A stretch of 64,000 bases of DNA from Paragordius varius (Eukaryota > Nematomorpha): contig OZ176059.1 of NCBI GenBank assembly GCA_964247055.1, positions 3,286,001-3,350,000 of the forward strand. Reading direction: 5' to 3'. A program made the translations under genes and the position numbers. The stretch's first letter is position 1. The number at the start of each line of letters is the position of its first letter. Under the pieces are notes generated by a model, which saw nothing but the letters and a program-made list of their open reading frames with translations, made no database searches and was not told where the DNA came from. Below, in pieces: positions 38,510 through 49,135 of the stretch.

Positions 38510-41500
38510 CTAAATAATTCATGTAAAAAATCAGGTGATTAATGAATGAATGTATAAAACTAAAAAGTAAAAACTTTTTAATAAAATATCTAAATTGACG
38601 AATACGTATATAAATAAACTAAGAAAACATAGTATAATTTAAACTCGAAAATTATCAAAAACTTCATTTTTCGAGTTTTACTCACTTTTTTTCAAGTATT
38701 TACTTAAAAACTATCAATTTTCTTAAATTTCTTCAATTTAAACTCGAAAATTATCAAAAAAACTACAATTTTTTAAAAAAAACTTTCATTTTTTAAAACT
38801 AAGGAAGTGTTCAATCACAGTTCCATTACAGGCAAATTCCTAAATATTTTAACAAAAAATCAGGTGATAAATGAATGAATGTAGGATAAAAAGATTAAGA
38901 ATATAATATAATTATTTTCTCTTATAGACCAAATGTAATCACAGTTCCATTAGAAGCAAATTCCTAAATAATGCAGAACAAAAAATCAGGTGATCAATGA
39001 AAGAATGAAACAAAAGTAAAAACTATCTTTATATAAAATTTTACATATCTAATTCGAAAATTATCAAATAAACTTCAATTTTTTAAGTTTTACTCGCATT
39101 TTTAATTTAATAAACTTTATTTTTAACTTATTTTTTAAGTTATAACCTTTAAAACTTGATTTTTTTCAAATATTAACTTACTTTTTAGAAGGCCTGACAT
39201 TTTCCTTAAACTCGAATATTATCAAAAAAACTTCAATTTTTACTTCTAAATTTACAATTTTTCAAGTTTTACTCGCATTTTTTTCAAGTATTTACTTAAA
39301 AACTATAGAGTTTTTTAAACTCGAATATTATCAAAAAATACTTTAATTTTACGAGTTTTACTCGCTTTTTTCAAGTATTTACTTAAAAATATCAATTTTC
39401 GTAATTTTTTTTTCAAAAACTTTCATTTTTACCAAATAAGGTCGTTTTTCAACCAAAAACTTAATTTTTTCAAGTATTAACCTCAAAATAATCAAATTTT
39501 TCAAGTTAAAACTTAATTATTTCAAGTATTTACTTACTTTTTAACAAGCCCTCACAATTTCTTTAAGTTAAACTCAAAAATTATCAAAAAAATTCAATTT
39601 TTACCTCTAAATTTAGAAATTTTCGAGTTTTACTCACATTTTTTCTCGAGTATTTACTTTAAAATCATCAATTTTCTTAAATTTTTTCAAGTTTAAGAGT
39701 TACTTTTACCAAAAAAAGGTCGTTTTTACACCAAAAACTTTCATTTTTCAAGTATTTACTCAAAAACTCTTTTTTACGTATTTTTCAAGCTAAAACTCTA
39801 TAGTTTCAAGTATTTACTTACTTTATTACAAGCTCTGACAATTTCTTTAAGGTCGTACTCGGGAGCTATGCCTTGAACTGTGTTAGAGTTTTTCGAGCTT
39901 TACTAATATTTTTTCAAGTATTTACTTAATAATTAACAATTTTCTTGAATTTTTTTAAGTTTAAGCGTTATTTATACTCAAAAATTTTCAAAAAAACATT
40001 AAAATTATCAATTTTTCAAGTCTAAACTTAATTTTTAGTATTTACTTACTTTTTTACAAGCTCTAACAATTTCTTTAAGGTCATACTCGGAAATTATCAA
40101 AAAAACTTCATTTTTCAACCAAAAACTTTCATTTCAAGTATTTACTTAAAAATTACCAAAAAAGGTCGTTTTTCAACCAAAAACTTTAATTTTTTCAAGT
40201 ATTTACTTAAAAAATGTCGGAAATACTCACTTTTTTCAAGTTTTCTCTAATTTTTTAAATTCAAGGGTTATTTTAGCGCTAAAAACTTATTTTTCAAGTT
40301 AAAACTCGATAATTTCAAGTCTAAACTTACTTTTTTACAAGCTCTGACAATTTCTTTAAGGTCATACTCGGGAGCTATGCCTTGAACTGTCGTTAGTGTT
40401 TTTCGAGTTTTACTCATATTTTTTCAAGTATTTACTCAAAAACTATCTATTTTCTTCATTTTTTCAAGTATTTACTCAAAAACTATCTATTTTCTTCATT
40501 TTTTCAAGCATTTACCTCAAAAACTCTCATTTTTTTTTACGTATTTTTCAAGTTAAAACTCGATTTTTTCAAGTTTTTACTTACTTTTTTACAAGCTCTG
40601 ACAATTTCTTTAAGGTCATACTCGGGAGCTATGCCTTGAACAGTCGTTAGTGTTTTTCGAGTTTTACTCATATTTTTTCAAGTATTTACTTAAAAATTAA
40701 CAATTTTCTTAAATTTTTTTAAGTTTAAGCGTTATTTATACTCACAAATTTTCAAAAAAACTCTCAATTTTCTTAATTTTTCAAGTTAAAACTCGATAAA
40801 TTCAAGTATTTATTTACTTTTTTACAAGCTCTGACAATTTCTTTAAGGTCATACTCGGAAATTATCAAAAAAACTTCATTTTTCAACCAAAAACTTTCAT
40901 TTCGAGTTTAAACTCAAAAATTACCAAAAAAAAGTCGTTTTTAAACCAAAAACTTCAATTTTTCAAGTATTTACTCAAAAACTCTCATTTTTTAAGTTAA
41001 AACCTTTAAAACTTAATTTTTTCAAGTAAATACTTACTTTTTTACAAGCCCGGACAATTTCTTTAATAAACTCAAAAATTATCAAAAAAACTTTAAAATT
41101 TATAATTTTATAAGAATTTTTTAAGTTAATACTCATTTTTTCAAGTATTTACTTAAAAACTCATTCATTGCCTGAAAACTCAAATTATTTCAAGTTTAGA
41201 CTTATTTTTCCGAGTTTAGAGTTACTTTTACCAAAAAACTTGAATTTTTCGAGTTTTACTCGCTTTTTTTTAAGTATTTACTCAAAAAACTATAAATTTT
41301 CTTAAAATTTTTCAAGTTTTAGAGTTTTTTTACCAAAAAAGGTCGATTTTTAGACCAAAAATTTTCATTTTTACAAGGTTAAACCTTTGAAACTCGATTT
41401 TTTCAAGTATTTACCTCAAAATTTTTCAACAAAAATTTTTATTTTTTCAAGTATTTACTTACTTTTTTACAAGCAAACTCGAAAATTACCAAATAAAAGT

Positions 41501-42636
41501 CGTTTTTCAACCAAAAACTTTCATTTTTTCAAGTATTTACTTCAAAATTATCAATTTTCTTGATTTTTTCAAGTATTTACTTACTTTTTTACAAGCTCTG
41601 ACAATTTCTTTAAGGTCATACTCGGGAGCTATGCCTTGAACTGTCGTTAGAGTTTTTCGAGTTTTACTCATATTTTTTCAAGTATTTACTTAAAAACTAT
41701 TAATTTTCTTAAATTTTTCAAGTTTAAAAGTTATTTTTACCAAAAAAATTCGTTTTTCAACCAAAAAAAGTCATTTTTTCAAGCACTTACCTCAAAATTA
41801 TAAATTTTTTTTAATTTTTCAAATTAAAACTTGATTTTTTCAAGTCTAAACTTACTTTTTTACAAGCCCTGACAATTTCTTTAAGGTCATACTCGGGAGT
41901 TGTTTAAACTCAAAAATTATCAAAAAAACTTCAATTTTTTCGAGTTTAGACTTATTTTTTCGAGTTTAAACTCAAAAATTATCAAAAAAACTTCAATTTT
42001 TCGAGTTTTACTCGCAATTTTTTCAAGTAAACTCTCATTTAAACAAGTTAAAACCTTTAAAACTTGATTAAAAACTATAAATTTTCAAATTATTTAATTT
42101 TTATCAAAAAAGGTCATTTTTCAACCAAAAACTTTCATTTTTTCAAGTATTTACTCAAAAAACTATCAATTTTCTTAAAATTAAAACTTTTTTCAATTTT
42201 TTCGAGTATAATCTCAATTTTTTCAAGTATTTACTTACTTTTTTACAAGCCCGGACAATTTCTTTAAGGTAAACTCGAAAAAGGTCATTTTTCAACCAAA
42301 AACTTTTATTTTTTCAAGTATTTACCTAAAATCATCAATTTTCTTTAATTTTTCAAGTCTAAACTTGTTTTTTTCAAGTATTTACTTACTTTTTTACAAG
42401 CTCTGACAATTTCTTTAAGGTCATACTCGGGAGCTATGCCTTGAACTGTTGTTAGAGTTTTTCGACCATTGCGCTGTTGAATTCGAATATGAATATAACT
42501 ATCAGCTGATGTGTCTTTATCAATGTTAATGTCACCAAATGGATCTAATAAAAAAATTTTAAATAGCTTTAAAAATAATTTTTTTAAAAATTAAAATATT
42601 TATTAAAAATATTTATTAAAAAATATTATAAAAAAT

Positions 42637-42690
<54 letters not shown>

Positions 42691-45600
42691 ATAATATAAA
42701 AAAAAATAAAAATTAATAAAAAATATTTAAATTTTTATTAATAATTATTTTTCTATAAAAATATATTTTAATTTATATTTATATAGTATATTTTTAATTT
42801 TTCATTAATTTATTTTATAATTTTTGATTTCTAATTTAAGATAAAAAAATTATTAAAAAATATTTAATTATAAAAACCTTTAATTTTTATTAATTATTTA
42901 TTATATAAATATCAGCTGTGAATTATATATAAACATTTTAAATAAAATGTAAAATAAAAAGAAATATTTAAAATATAGCTATCAGCTGATGTGTCTTTAT
43001 CAATGTTAATGTCACCAAAGGGATCTAATATAATATTTTTTAAAAAAATATTTTTTAAAAAAATTGTTTAATTTTAGATTTCTAATTTAATATTAAAAAT
43101 TATTAAAAAATATTTAAATTTTTATATTTTTATTAATTTTTATTAATTTTCAATTTTTTACGATATTAAAAATTGATTTTAAAAAAGAATATAACTATCA
43201 GCTGATGTGTCTTTATCAATGTTAATGTCACCAAAGGGATCTATTAAATTTAAAAAATTTTTTTATAAAAAAACAGCTGTGAAATTATTATTAAATAATT
43301 TAAATTTTAATAAATCAGCTGATTAATAAATATTTTATTAAAAAATATTTTTAATCTTTTTTTAAAAATATTTTAATAGAATATATATAAATATTTTTTA
43401 TATATAGATTTTTTTTTATTAAAAAAATAAAATTAATAAAATTAAAATAATAAATAATTTTTTTATAAAAAATATTTTAATTTAATATAAAATATATATT
43501 TTTTAAAAAAATATTCATTTAAAAATATTTAAATTTTTATATTTTTAAAAAATAAAAATTATTAAAAAATGTATATTAATATATATATATATATATATAT
43601 ATATTTAATTTAATATTTTACAAATATTAATATAAATTAAATTTATTTCAAAATTAAAATATAGCTATCAGCTGATGTGTCTTTATCAATGTTAACACTT
43701 CGATTCAAATTGGGGTATCTAAATACCCCAGACTAAATTTAAATAAAAAATTTTAAAATACTACTGAAGGAAACGGTCCCAATTAAAATTTATGCTTCTA
43801 TCCTGATAAATATTATATAAATATGCCAAAATATTTTGATAAAATTTTGTTTTGAAAAAAAAGTTCCATCTCAAACTACTTTGACGCCATTTTTATTTTC
43901 CAAAAATTTGCAAAATATCGTCTTCATTCAATTTTAAGGGTAAAATTAAAGCTAATTTTTAATTTAAATTACATCTAACATTGATAGAAATAGAAAGAGC
44001 GGTTTATTTTGTATATTTTTTACTTTTACAATTTGACACATGTCACGTTGACTAAATTTTTACCTTTCAGTTTTACCTCAAAATAAGTAATATCAAGTGT
44101 TTTTGAATGGATTTTTTTATATATTTCGGTTTATTAATGTTATATAAGTGCAAAATTTTGCCATTGTTTTGATTGCTTTTATACTTTTTAATGTATTTGA
44201 TTTTAAACAGGCCTGGGGTATCCAACTACCCCAATTTGAATCGAAGGACTAAAATAGTGTGTTGTATCCAAGTGTTAATGTCACCAAAGGGGTCTAAAAT
44301 ATTATTTTAAAAAAAAATATTTAAAAATATTTAAAAAAATTTAAATTTAAATATTTATATAAATATTTTAATTTATGAATATAATTGTTTAATTTTCAAA
44401 TTTTAATTATTTTCAATTTTTATTAATTTTCAATTATTTACGAAAATATCAGCTGTAATTAAATAAAATATAAAAATTAGTAAAAATTAATAAAATAATA
44501 AAAATTGAAAATCAAAATAAAAAATAATTTTTTATAAAAAATATTTTAAAAAATATATTATTTAAAAAATACTAAAATTTTCGCAATTTTAATTTTTTTA
44601 TATAAAAATCAGCTGTGAAATTAAATTTAATATAAAAATTATTATAAAATATATTTATACACAATTTAAAAAAAATAATTATTTAAAAAATGTGTATAAA
44701 TTAATTTATAATTTAAAATTTATTTATAAATAAAATAATAGAATTAAATATTGTTAAAATAATTAATTTTTTGTAAAAATATCAGCTGTAAAATTAAATT
44801 TAAATATAAAATTAATAGAAATAAAAAAATATTTTTATAAAAAATATATATTTTAAATATATAATTGTATATAAATATTAATTTTTTTTTAAAAAATTAA
44901 ATATTAAATCTTAATATAAAATTAAAATTAGAAAATTAATATTAAAATTTTAATATAAAAAAATATTAAATATTTTTTAAAAATATTAAAATAAATATCG
45001 AAATAGTTAAAAAAATTATAATATTTTATATTTTTATAAAAAATAAATATTAATTTTACAAAAAATAATATATTTTATTAATATATATATATATATATAT
45101 AAATACTAATTTAAATAAAAATATGTATTTTTATTAAATAATTTTTAATTAAATAATTTTTAACAAAATTATTGATAAAAATTAAAAAATTATTTAATTT
45201 TATAATTTATTTATTAAATTTTAAAAAAAAAGCTTAAAAGTGTTTTTTAATATATAAATTTTAAAAATTAATTTAAAATTTAAATTTTATTAAAATTTTC
45301 TTAATACTCATAAATATTAATTAAAAAAATGTTTAAAAATTAAAAAAATATTTTATTTAAAAAAATTTTCCATTTTATTTTAATTAAAATATTTTATTAA
45401 AAAAAATTTTACATTTTATTTTTAATTAAATTTTTTTTAATTTTAAAGAAAATAAAAATTTGATAATTATTTAAATTTAAATATTTTAAATTATTAGAAA
45501 ATATTTAATATTAAAAATTTCGAGTGAAACTTAAGAGTTTTTTAAAAATATTTTATAATTATTTAAAAGAAATTTATAATAAAATAGATTTATATTTATT

Positions 45601-46323
45601 TAAAATATTTTAATTAAAATTTATTATTATAATTTTTAAAAAAAAGTATTTTAATTAAATAAATGTTTAAATTAAAAAATATTTTAATTAAAATTAAAAT
45701 AATTATTTTAAAAAAATTAAAATTTATTATTATAATTTTAAAGAAATTTAAACAAATCATTTTATTTAAAAAAAATATTTAAATTAAAAATATTATAATA
45801 TTATAAAAATAAATTTTAATTATATAAAATACTTAATTAAAAAATATTATTTTATTTAAGTTATTATGAATTAAAAATTAAAAATAATTATTTTATATCA
45901 TAAGAAAAATTTAGATAAATTTAAAATTTATATATTAGAAATTTCCAGATTAAAAGTGATTTTAAAATAAATTTAAATTAAAATTTATTATTATAATTTT
46001 ATAGAAAACTTAAAAAAAGTATTTTAATTAAATAATTAAAATTAAAAAATATTATAAAATTATAAAATTAAAAATAAAAGCTTTTTAATTAAATAAATAC
46101 TTAAATTAAAACATTTTTTAAGTAATTTAATAAAAATAAAACTAAAAGATTTTCTAAAACAAAATTTAAAATTTATTATTATATTTTTAAAAAAACTTAA
46201 AATAGATACTTAAATAAAAAAATATTTTAAGTAATTTAATTAAAAAAACTTAAAGTTTTTTATTCTAAAACAAAATTTAATAAAAAAGAAACCTTTTGTA
46301 TTGAAATTCTGAATCGAGGACAT
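38363..46323 (-). CDS. eif1: Translation initiation factor eIF1 (SUI1), three exons, 110 residues
   Basis: eIF1 binds the 40S subunit near the P site, promotes scanning and enforces AUG selection within the 43S/48S complex. Exon 1 is 46293-46323, exon 2 is 42390-42544 and exon 3 is 38363-38509 (TAG at 38363-38365). Joined, they give exactly 110 codons plus stop, the family's usual length. The N-terminus MSSIQNFNTKDPFGD matches the animal eIF1 tail. The SUI1 fold starts at about residue 27 (YIHIRIQQRNGRKTLTTVQG) and includes the basic loop NGRK (36-39). Residues 63-75 read EFACNGTVIEHPE, and LQGDQR (82-87) holds the D and Q positions hit in yeast sui1 mutants. The C-terminus is HGF. Intron 1 is phase 1 (donor G|GTTTCT, acceptor ATTAG|AT) and intron 2 is phase 0 (donor AAA|GTAAGT, acceptor TTTAG|GAA). 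Oddities: lysine at residue 10, where most relatives have phenylalanine, and introns full of exon fragments. Identification is very firm; only exon 1 has slight doubt. Confidence 0.95.
38804..38963 (-). pseudogene. Two partial copies of the eIF1 exon 3 5' end with acceptor
   Basis: 38804-38839 and 38937-38963 are copies of the first 27-36 bases of exon 3 (EFACNGTVIEH and a shorter version), each directly after an ATTTAG-like acceptor (minus strand). They sit in intron 2 just upstream of the true exon 3. They keep the adjoining ATCACCTGATT motif. They are products of the same border-duplication process. Confidence 0.85.
39540..42271 (-). pseudogene. About nine partial copies of the eIF1 exon 2 3' end, each with a 5' splice site
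   Basis: Copies lie near 39543-39570 (short), 39829-39887, 40053-40090, 40350-40400, 40591-40656, 40824-40860, 41044-41066 (short), 41591-41660, 41862-41900 and 42245-42271 (short). The longest span about 66 exon bases, encoding TLTTVQGIAPEYDLKEIVRA and CKK. They begin with CTAACGACAGTT, where the true exon has CTAACAACAGTT. Most keep the exon-intron junction AAA|GTAAGTA intact. None has an acceptor. Confidence 0.88.
42390..42544 (-). CDS. eif1: eIF1 exon 2
   Basis: 155 bases encode residues 12-62 plus two bases of Asp11, from PFGDINIDKD through to IVRACKK. The acceptor is ATTAG at 42549-42545 and the donor is a consensus GTAAGT at 42389-42384. This is the only copy in which the 5' half and the 3' half of the exon are joined. 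Partial copies of the 5' half lie upstream in intron 1, and partial copies of the 3' half lie downstream in intron 2. Confidence 0.95.
42638..42684. repeat. (TA)n microsatellite in eIF1 intron 1
   Basis: An uninterrupted TA dinucleotide run of about 23 units lies just upstream of exon 2. Shorter runs occur at 43576-43602 and 45079-45103. Confidence 0.95.
42973..44293 (-). pseudogene. Three partial copies of the eIF1 exon 2 5' half with acceptor
   Basis: The copies are 42973-43024, 43187-43240 and 43660-43695 continuing at 44275-44293 (interrupted by the transposon). Each encodes PFGDINIDKDTSADSYI or less, preceded by TTAG or AG on the minus strand, and then breaks off. The third has GGGTCT in place of GGATCT at the border. 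All lack the rest of the exon and a donor. Confidence 0.88.
43696..44274. mobile_element. Non-autonomous piggyBac-type transposon (MITE), 579 bp, TTAA target duplication
   Basis: The element begins CACTTCGATTCAAATTGGGG and ends CAACACAC-side ...TATCCAAGTG. Its outermost bases are inverted (CACTT/AAGTG, extending to CACTTsGATwCAA with two mismatches). TTAA directly flanks both ends (43692-43695 and 44275-44278). The uninterrupted sister sequence in other copies has a single TTAA (CAATGTTAATGTCACC), so the empty site is visible in the same window. The right end also holds an internal inverted copy of the left 34 bases (AATTTGAATCGAAG at about 44232-44246), giving an asymmetric end structure as known in piggyBac. 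Both ends contain GGGGTAT/ATACCCC hairpins. No transposase frame is present, so mobilisation would need one supplied elsewhere. It is oriented either way and less AT-biased than the intron. Confidence 0.9.
46293..46323 (-). CDS. eif1: eIF1 exon 1 (start codon exon)
   Basis: ATG is at 46323-46321, followed by codons for MSSIQNFNTK and one base of the next codon. The donor GT is at 46292-46291 (AAAG|GTTTCT), weaker than the intron 2 donor. The phase matches exon 2, completing GAT (Asp11). The start context is poor: C at -3 and T at +4. This exon is single-copy in the window. Confidence 0.85.
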
Positions 46324-46370
46324 ACGATAAAAATATGGCGTCTAACAAGCCTAACTTATAAAAATCAAAT
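46324..46370 (-). promoter_or_regulatory. Putative eIF1 5' leader with TATA-like box
   Basis: Reading the minus strand, TTTTTATAAG (about 46365-46355) lies 32-40 bases before the ATG. It is followed by the relatively GC-rich TTAGGCTTGTTAGACGCC. If the TATA-like box is real, the leader would be very short. The block is unique in the window and stands out from the AT tracts on either side. The start context is C at -3, unfavourable, which fits the known autoregulation of eIF1. Transcription start is inferred, not seen. Confidence 0.4.
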
Positions 46371-46379
46371 TATTTTAAA

Positions 46380-46425
46380 ATTATTTTAAAATTATTTAGA
46401 ATTTATTTTAATTAATATATAAATT

Positions 46426-46456
<31 letters not shown>

Positions 46457-46916
46457 CTATATATATATATAATAAATTTTATTTATAGTAGCTTAAATTT
46501 TTAACTTTTTATATATTTTAAAATTGTTAATTTACAAATTTTTAAAATTATTTAGAAATTATTTTATAATTTTTAATAATATATGAATTTAGATATATAT
46601 ATATATATATATATAATTTTATTTATAGTAGCTTATATTTTTATCTTTATTTTAAATATTATAAAAATTGTTAAATTATTTATTATATTTTTTAATATTA
46701 TTTTAAAAAATTTTAAATAATTTTGAAATTATTTTTTTTATAATATATAAATTTATAAATATATGTATATATAATAAATTTTATTTGTAGTAGATTATAT
46801 TTTAAACTTTGTATTAAATATTTTAAAAATTGTACCATTATTTATTATATTTTTTATTATTATTTTACTTATTTTAAAATTAATTTGAAATTTTTTTTTA
46901 TATATTTATATATATA

Positions 46917-46954
<38 letters not shown>

Positions 46955-46960
46955 GTTTAT
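46380..46960 (+). repeat. Tandem repeat, about four units of 130-170 bp, upstream of eIF1
   Basis: Each unit has an ATATATAAATTTATATATAT tract, AATAAATTTTATTTATAGTA, then GCTTAAATTTTTAAC or similar. Anchors fall near 46475, 46615, 46775 and 46950. It contains TA runs, the longest at about 46921-46951. It ends with the unit TTGGGTTTATT. Confidence 0.75.
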
Positions 46961-46999
46961 TTATTTTATGTATGTTTAAAATGAAAATACTTTTTAATA

Positions 47000-48140
47000 A
47001 AATTAATTTAATTATTTTATTAATTTTTTAAAATTATAATTATATTCTTTTTTTTATTTTATAATTTTATTACAAATTTATTTTTAAAGTTTGCAGTATT
47101 TTTATTTTATAAAGGTTTAAGTTATATTTTCCATAATTTTTTATATTATTTAATTGAGATATATAAAAATGTGTTTTTATATATATAATCACTATTTTGG
47201 TAATTTTTAAAAGCTTAATATATTTTTATACTTTTTAAGTTTTATTTTATATATTTGATGGATTTTTAAAGAAATTGTGTAGATTTTTTAGTATATATAT
47301 TTAATAAAGTTTAAAATAAATTTATTTCCGAAATCTTTTATAATTAATTTTTCGGATATATAATATTGGACAAATTTTAATTAAAAATATAATATTAAAT
47401 TAAAATAAAATATAAAAGTATTATTTTTTAACTTTAAAACTAAAAATTAAAAGACTGAAAACTCCGAAGCTTAATTATGTGTAATTTAATTCAAAAAATA
47501 TTTAAAAATCTTGATATATCAAATATTTTTATAATATATATTTTTGAAAAAAAATTGGTTTAAATCGAAATATTCTATAAAATAGTAAACTAAAGATATA
47601 TATAGATTTAATTTTATTTTTAATATTACAAAAAACATAATATATTAAATTTACGAAGTTAATATATTTTTTGAAAAATAATTTTTATAATCATTCTTTC
47701 AATTTTTAACATAAAAATTTTATTTTACATCCGTTATTTCAAACTGAGGTTAAATCGAAATAATACTGAAATAATATTATTTAGATATTTATAATAATGA
47801 ATTTATTTTTTATTTCAAAAATATACTAATTTATTTTAAAATTAACCAGTTAATAAATTTTTAAATATAAAATATATTTTGATTTAAATCGAAATTATAC
47901 TGAAAAAATAAAATAAAGTATATTTCATATTTATAAAAATTTAATTTTTTATTTTAAGTATAAATTTGAATTTTTTTTTGAAAAAAAAATTGGTTTAAAT
48001 CGAAATATATTATATTTAATAATAATAATATAAGTTTTATTTTAATTTAAAAAACATAATATTTTATTTTAAGCTATAATTTTAAATTGTTTAAGGGTGA
48101 ATTTATATTCTAATAAATGTTATATTTAAGTATTTAACCA
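47000..48140 (+). repeat. AT-rich region with dispersed repeat GGTTTAAATCGAAAT
   Basis: A shared phrase (TTGGTTTAAATCGAAATAT or close) occurs near 47556, 47750, 47882 and 47992. The surroundings are similar but diverged, with spacing of about 110-195 bases. The part from 47000 to 47500 shows no clear unit. No gene is seen. Confidence 0.6.
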
Positions 48141-48149
48141 ATATATATA

Positions 48150-48668
48150 TAAATTCAAATTAGCTCGTTTAATATTTTAACCATTTAATTTTATAATATT
48201 TCTATATATACAATGACATTTTAGGGTAATTTTATACCCCAATGCATTTTTTATAAAGTATTTTTAAAACATCCTAAATATTTATATATATATATATATA
48301 TTAAATAAAATTTTAACCATTTAATTTTATAATTTTCCATATACGATAACATTTTAGGGTAATTTTATACCCCAATTTATGCTAAAATATTTTTAAAACA
48401 TCTTATATATATAAAAAAATTACCTCAAAATAGTACGTTTAATATTATAACCATTTAATTTTCAAATTTTCTATATATTCGATTACATTTTAGGGTAATT
48501 TTATGCCCCATTTTTATGTTTATTAAATATTTTTAAAACATCCTATATATATATATATATTAACTCGTTTAATATTAAAACCATTTATTTTATACTTTAT
48601 TATATATATGCGATTACATTTTAGGGTAATTTTATACCCCATTTTTAATGTAAGTATATTAAAAACAA

Positions 48669-48701
<33 letters not shown>

Positions 48702-48945
48702 CATAAAATTTTAACCATTTAATTTTATAATTTTTTTATACATGCCATTACAATTAGGGTAATTTTATACCCCATTTTTATGCTTATTAAAATTTTTTAA
48801 AACATCCTATATATATATATATTAGTTCGTTTAATATTATAACCATTTAATTTTATAAATTTTCTATTTACGATAACATTTTAGGGTAATTTTATACCCC
48901 AATGCATTTTTTATGCTTATTAAGCTTTTTTTAAAACATCCTAAA

Positions 48946-48981
<36 letters not shown>

Positions 48982-49135
48982 TACATAAAATTTTAAAACC
49001 ATTTAATTTTTTTATATTTTTCTATATATATATATTTTACATAAAATTTTACCATTTAATTTTATAATTTTTCTATATATATGGATGATATTTTAGGGTA
49101 ATTTTATACCCCAATGCATTTTTTATGCTTATTAA
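48150..49135 (+). repeat. Tandem repeat of about 132 bp with a GGGTA...TACCCC hairpin
   Basis: AGGGTAATTTTATACCCC occurs at about 48223, 48356, 48491 (with ATGCCCC), 48623, 48756, 48883 and 49094. Six spacings are 127-135 bases, except the last at about 211. Each unit also contains CCATTTAATTTTATAATTTT, a TA run of variable length and TTTTTAAAACATCCTATATA. The GGGTA/TACCCC arms form a small stem in every unit. Two diverged relatives follow at about 49477 and 49740. Confidence 0.85.

Larger units (their letters stand above)
38510..42389 (-). repeat. eIF1 intron 2: array of decayed units carrying exon fragments
   Basis: The 3.9 kb intron is built from units with CAAGTATTTACTTA, TTTTCGAGTTTTACTC and AAACTCGAAAATTATCAAAA in endless rearrangement. 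About nine units retain a copy of the exon 2 end next to its donor. Near exon 3, two units retain the exon 3 start next to its acceptor. The array thus grew from both exon borders inward. Open frames across it (for example 40396-40650 and 42064-42267, plus strand) are low-complexity artefacts. Confidence 0.85.
42545..46292 (-). other. eIF1 intron 1: AT-rich, with exon 2 fragments and a transposon
   Basis: The 3.7 kb intron is more than 85% A+T by eye. Near exon 2 it holds three partial copies of the exon 2 5' half, one of them split by a piggyBac-type element. TATCAGCTG, a short relic of the same exon piece, recurs near 42911, 43270, 43314, 44446, 44606 and 44782. The far part (45.6-46.28 kb) is a loose tandem family with AAATTTATTATTATAATTTT. 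TA runs lie near 42638-42684, 43576-43602 and 45079-45103. Confidence 0.8.

Noticed and set aside
38345-38542. 65-residue frame opposite eIF1 exon 3, also found opposite the inverted copy (51252-51455)
   Set aside because: It is conserved only because the sense strand is a constrained eIF1 exon; it is an antisense shadow.
40396-40650. 84-residue frame (and 42064-42267) on the plus strand
   Set aside because: It lies in eIF1 intron 2 repeats, antisense to the gene, and is low-complexity.
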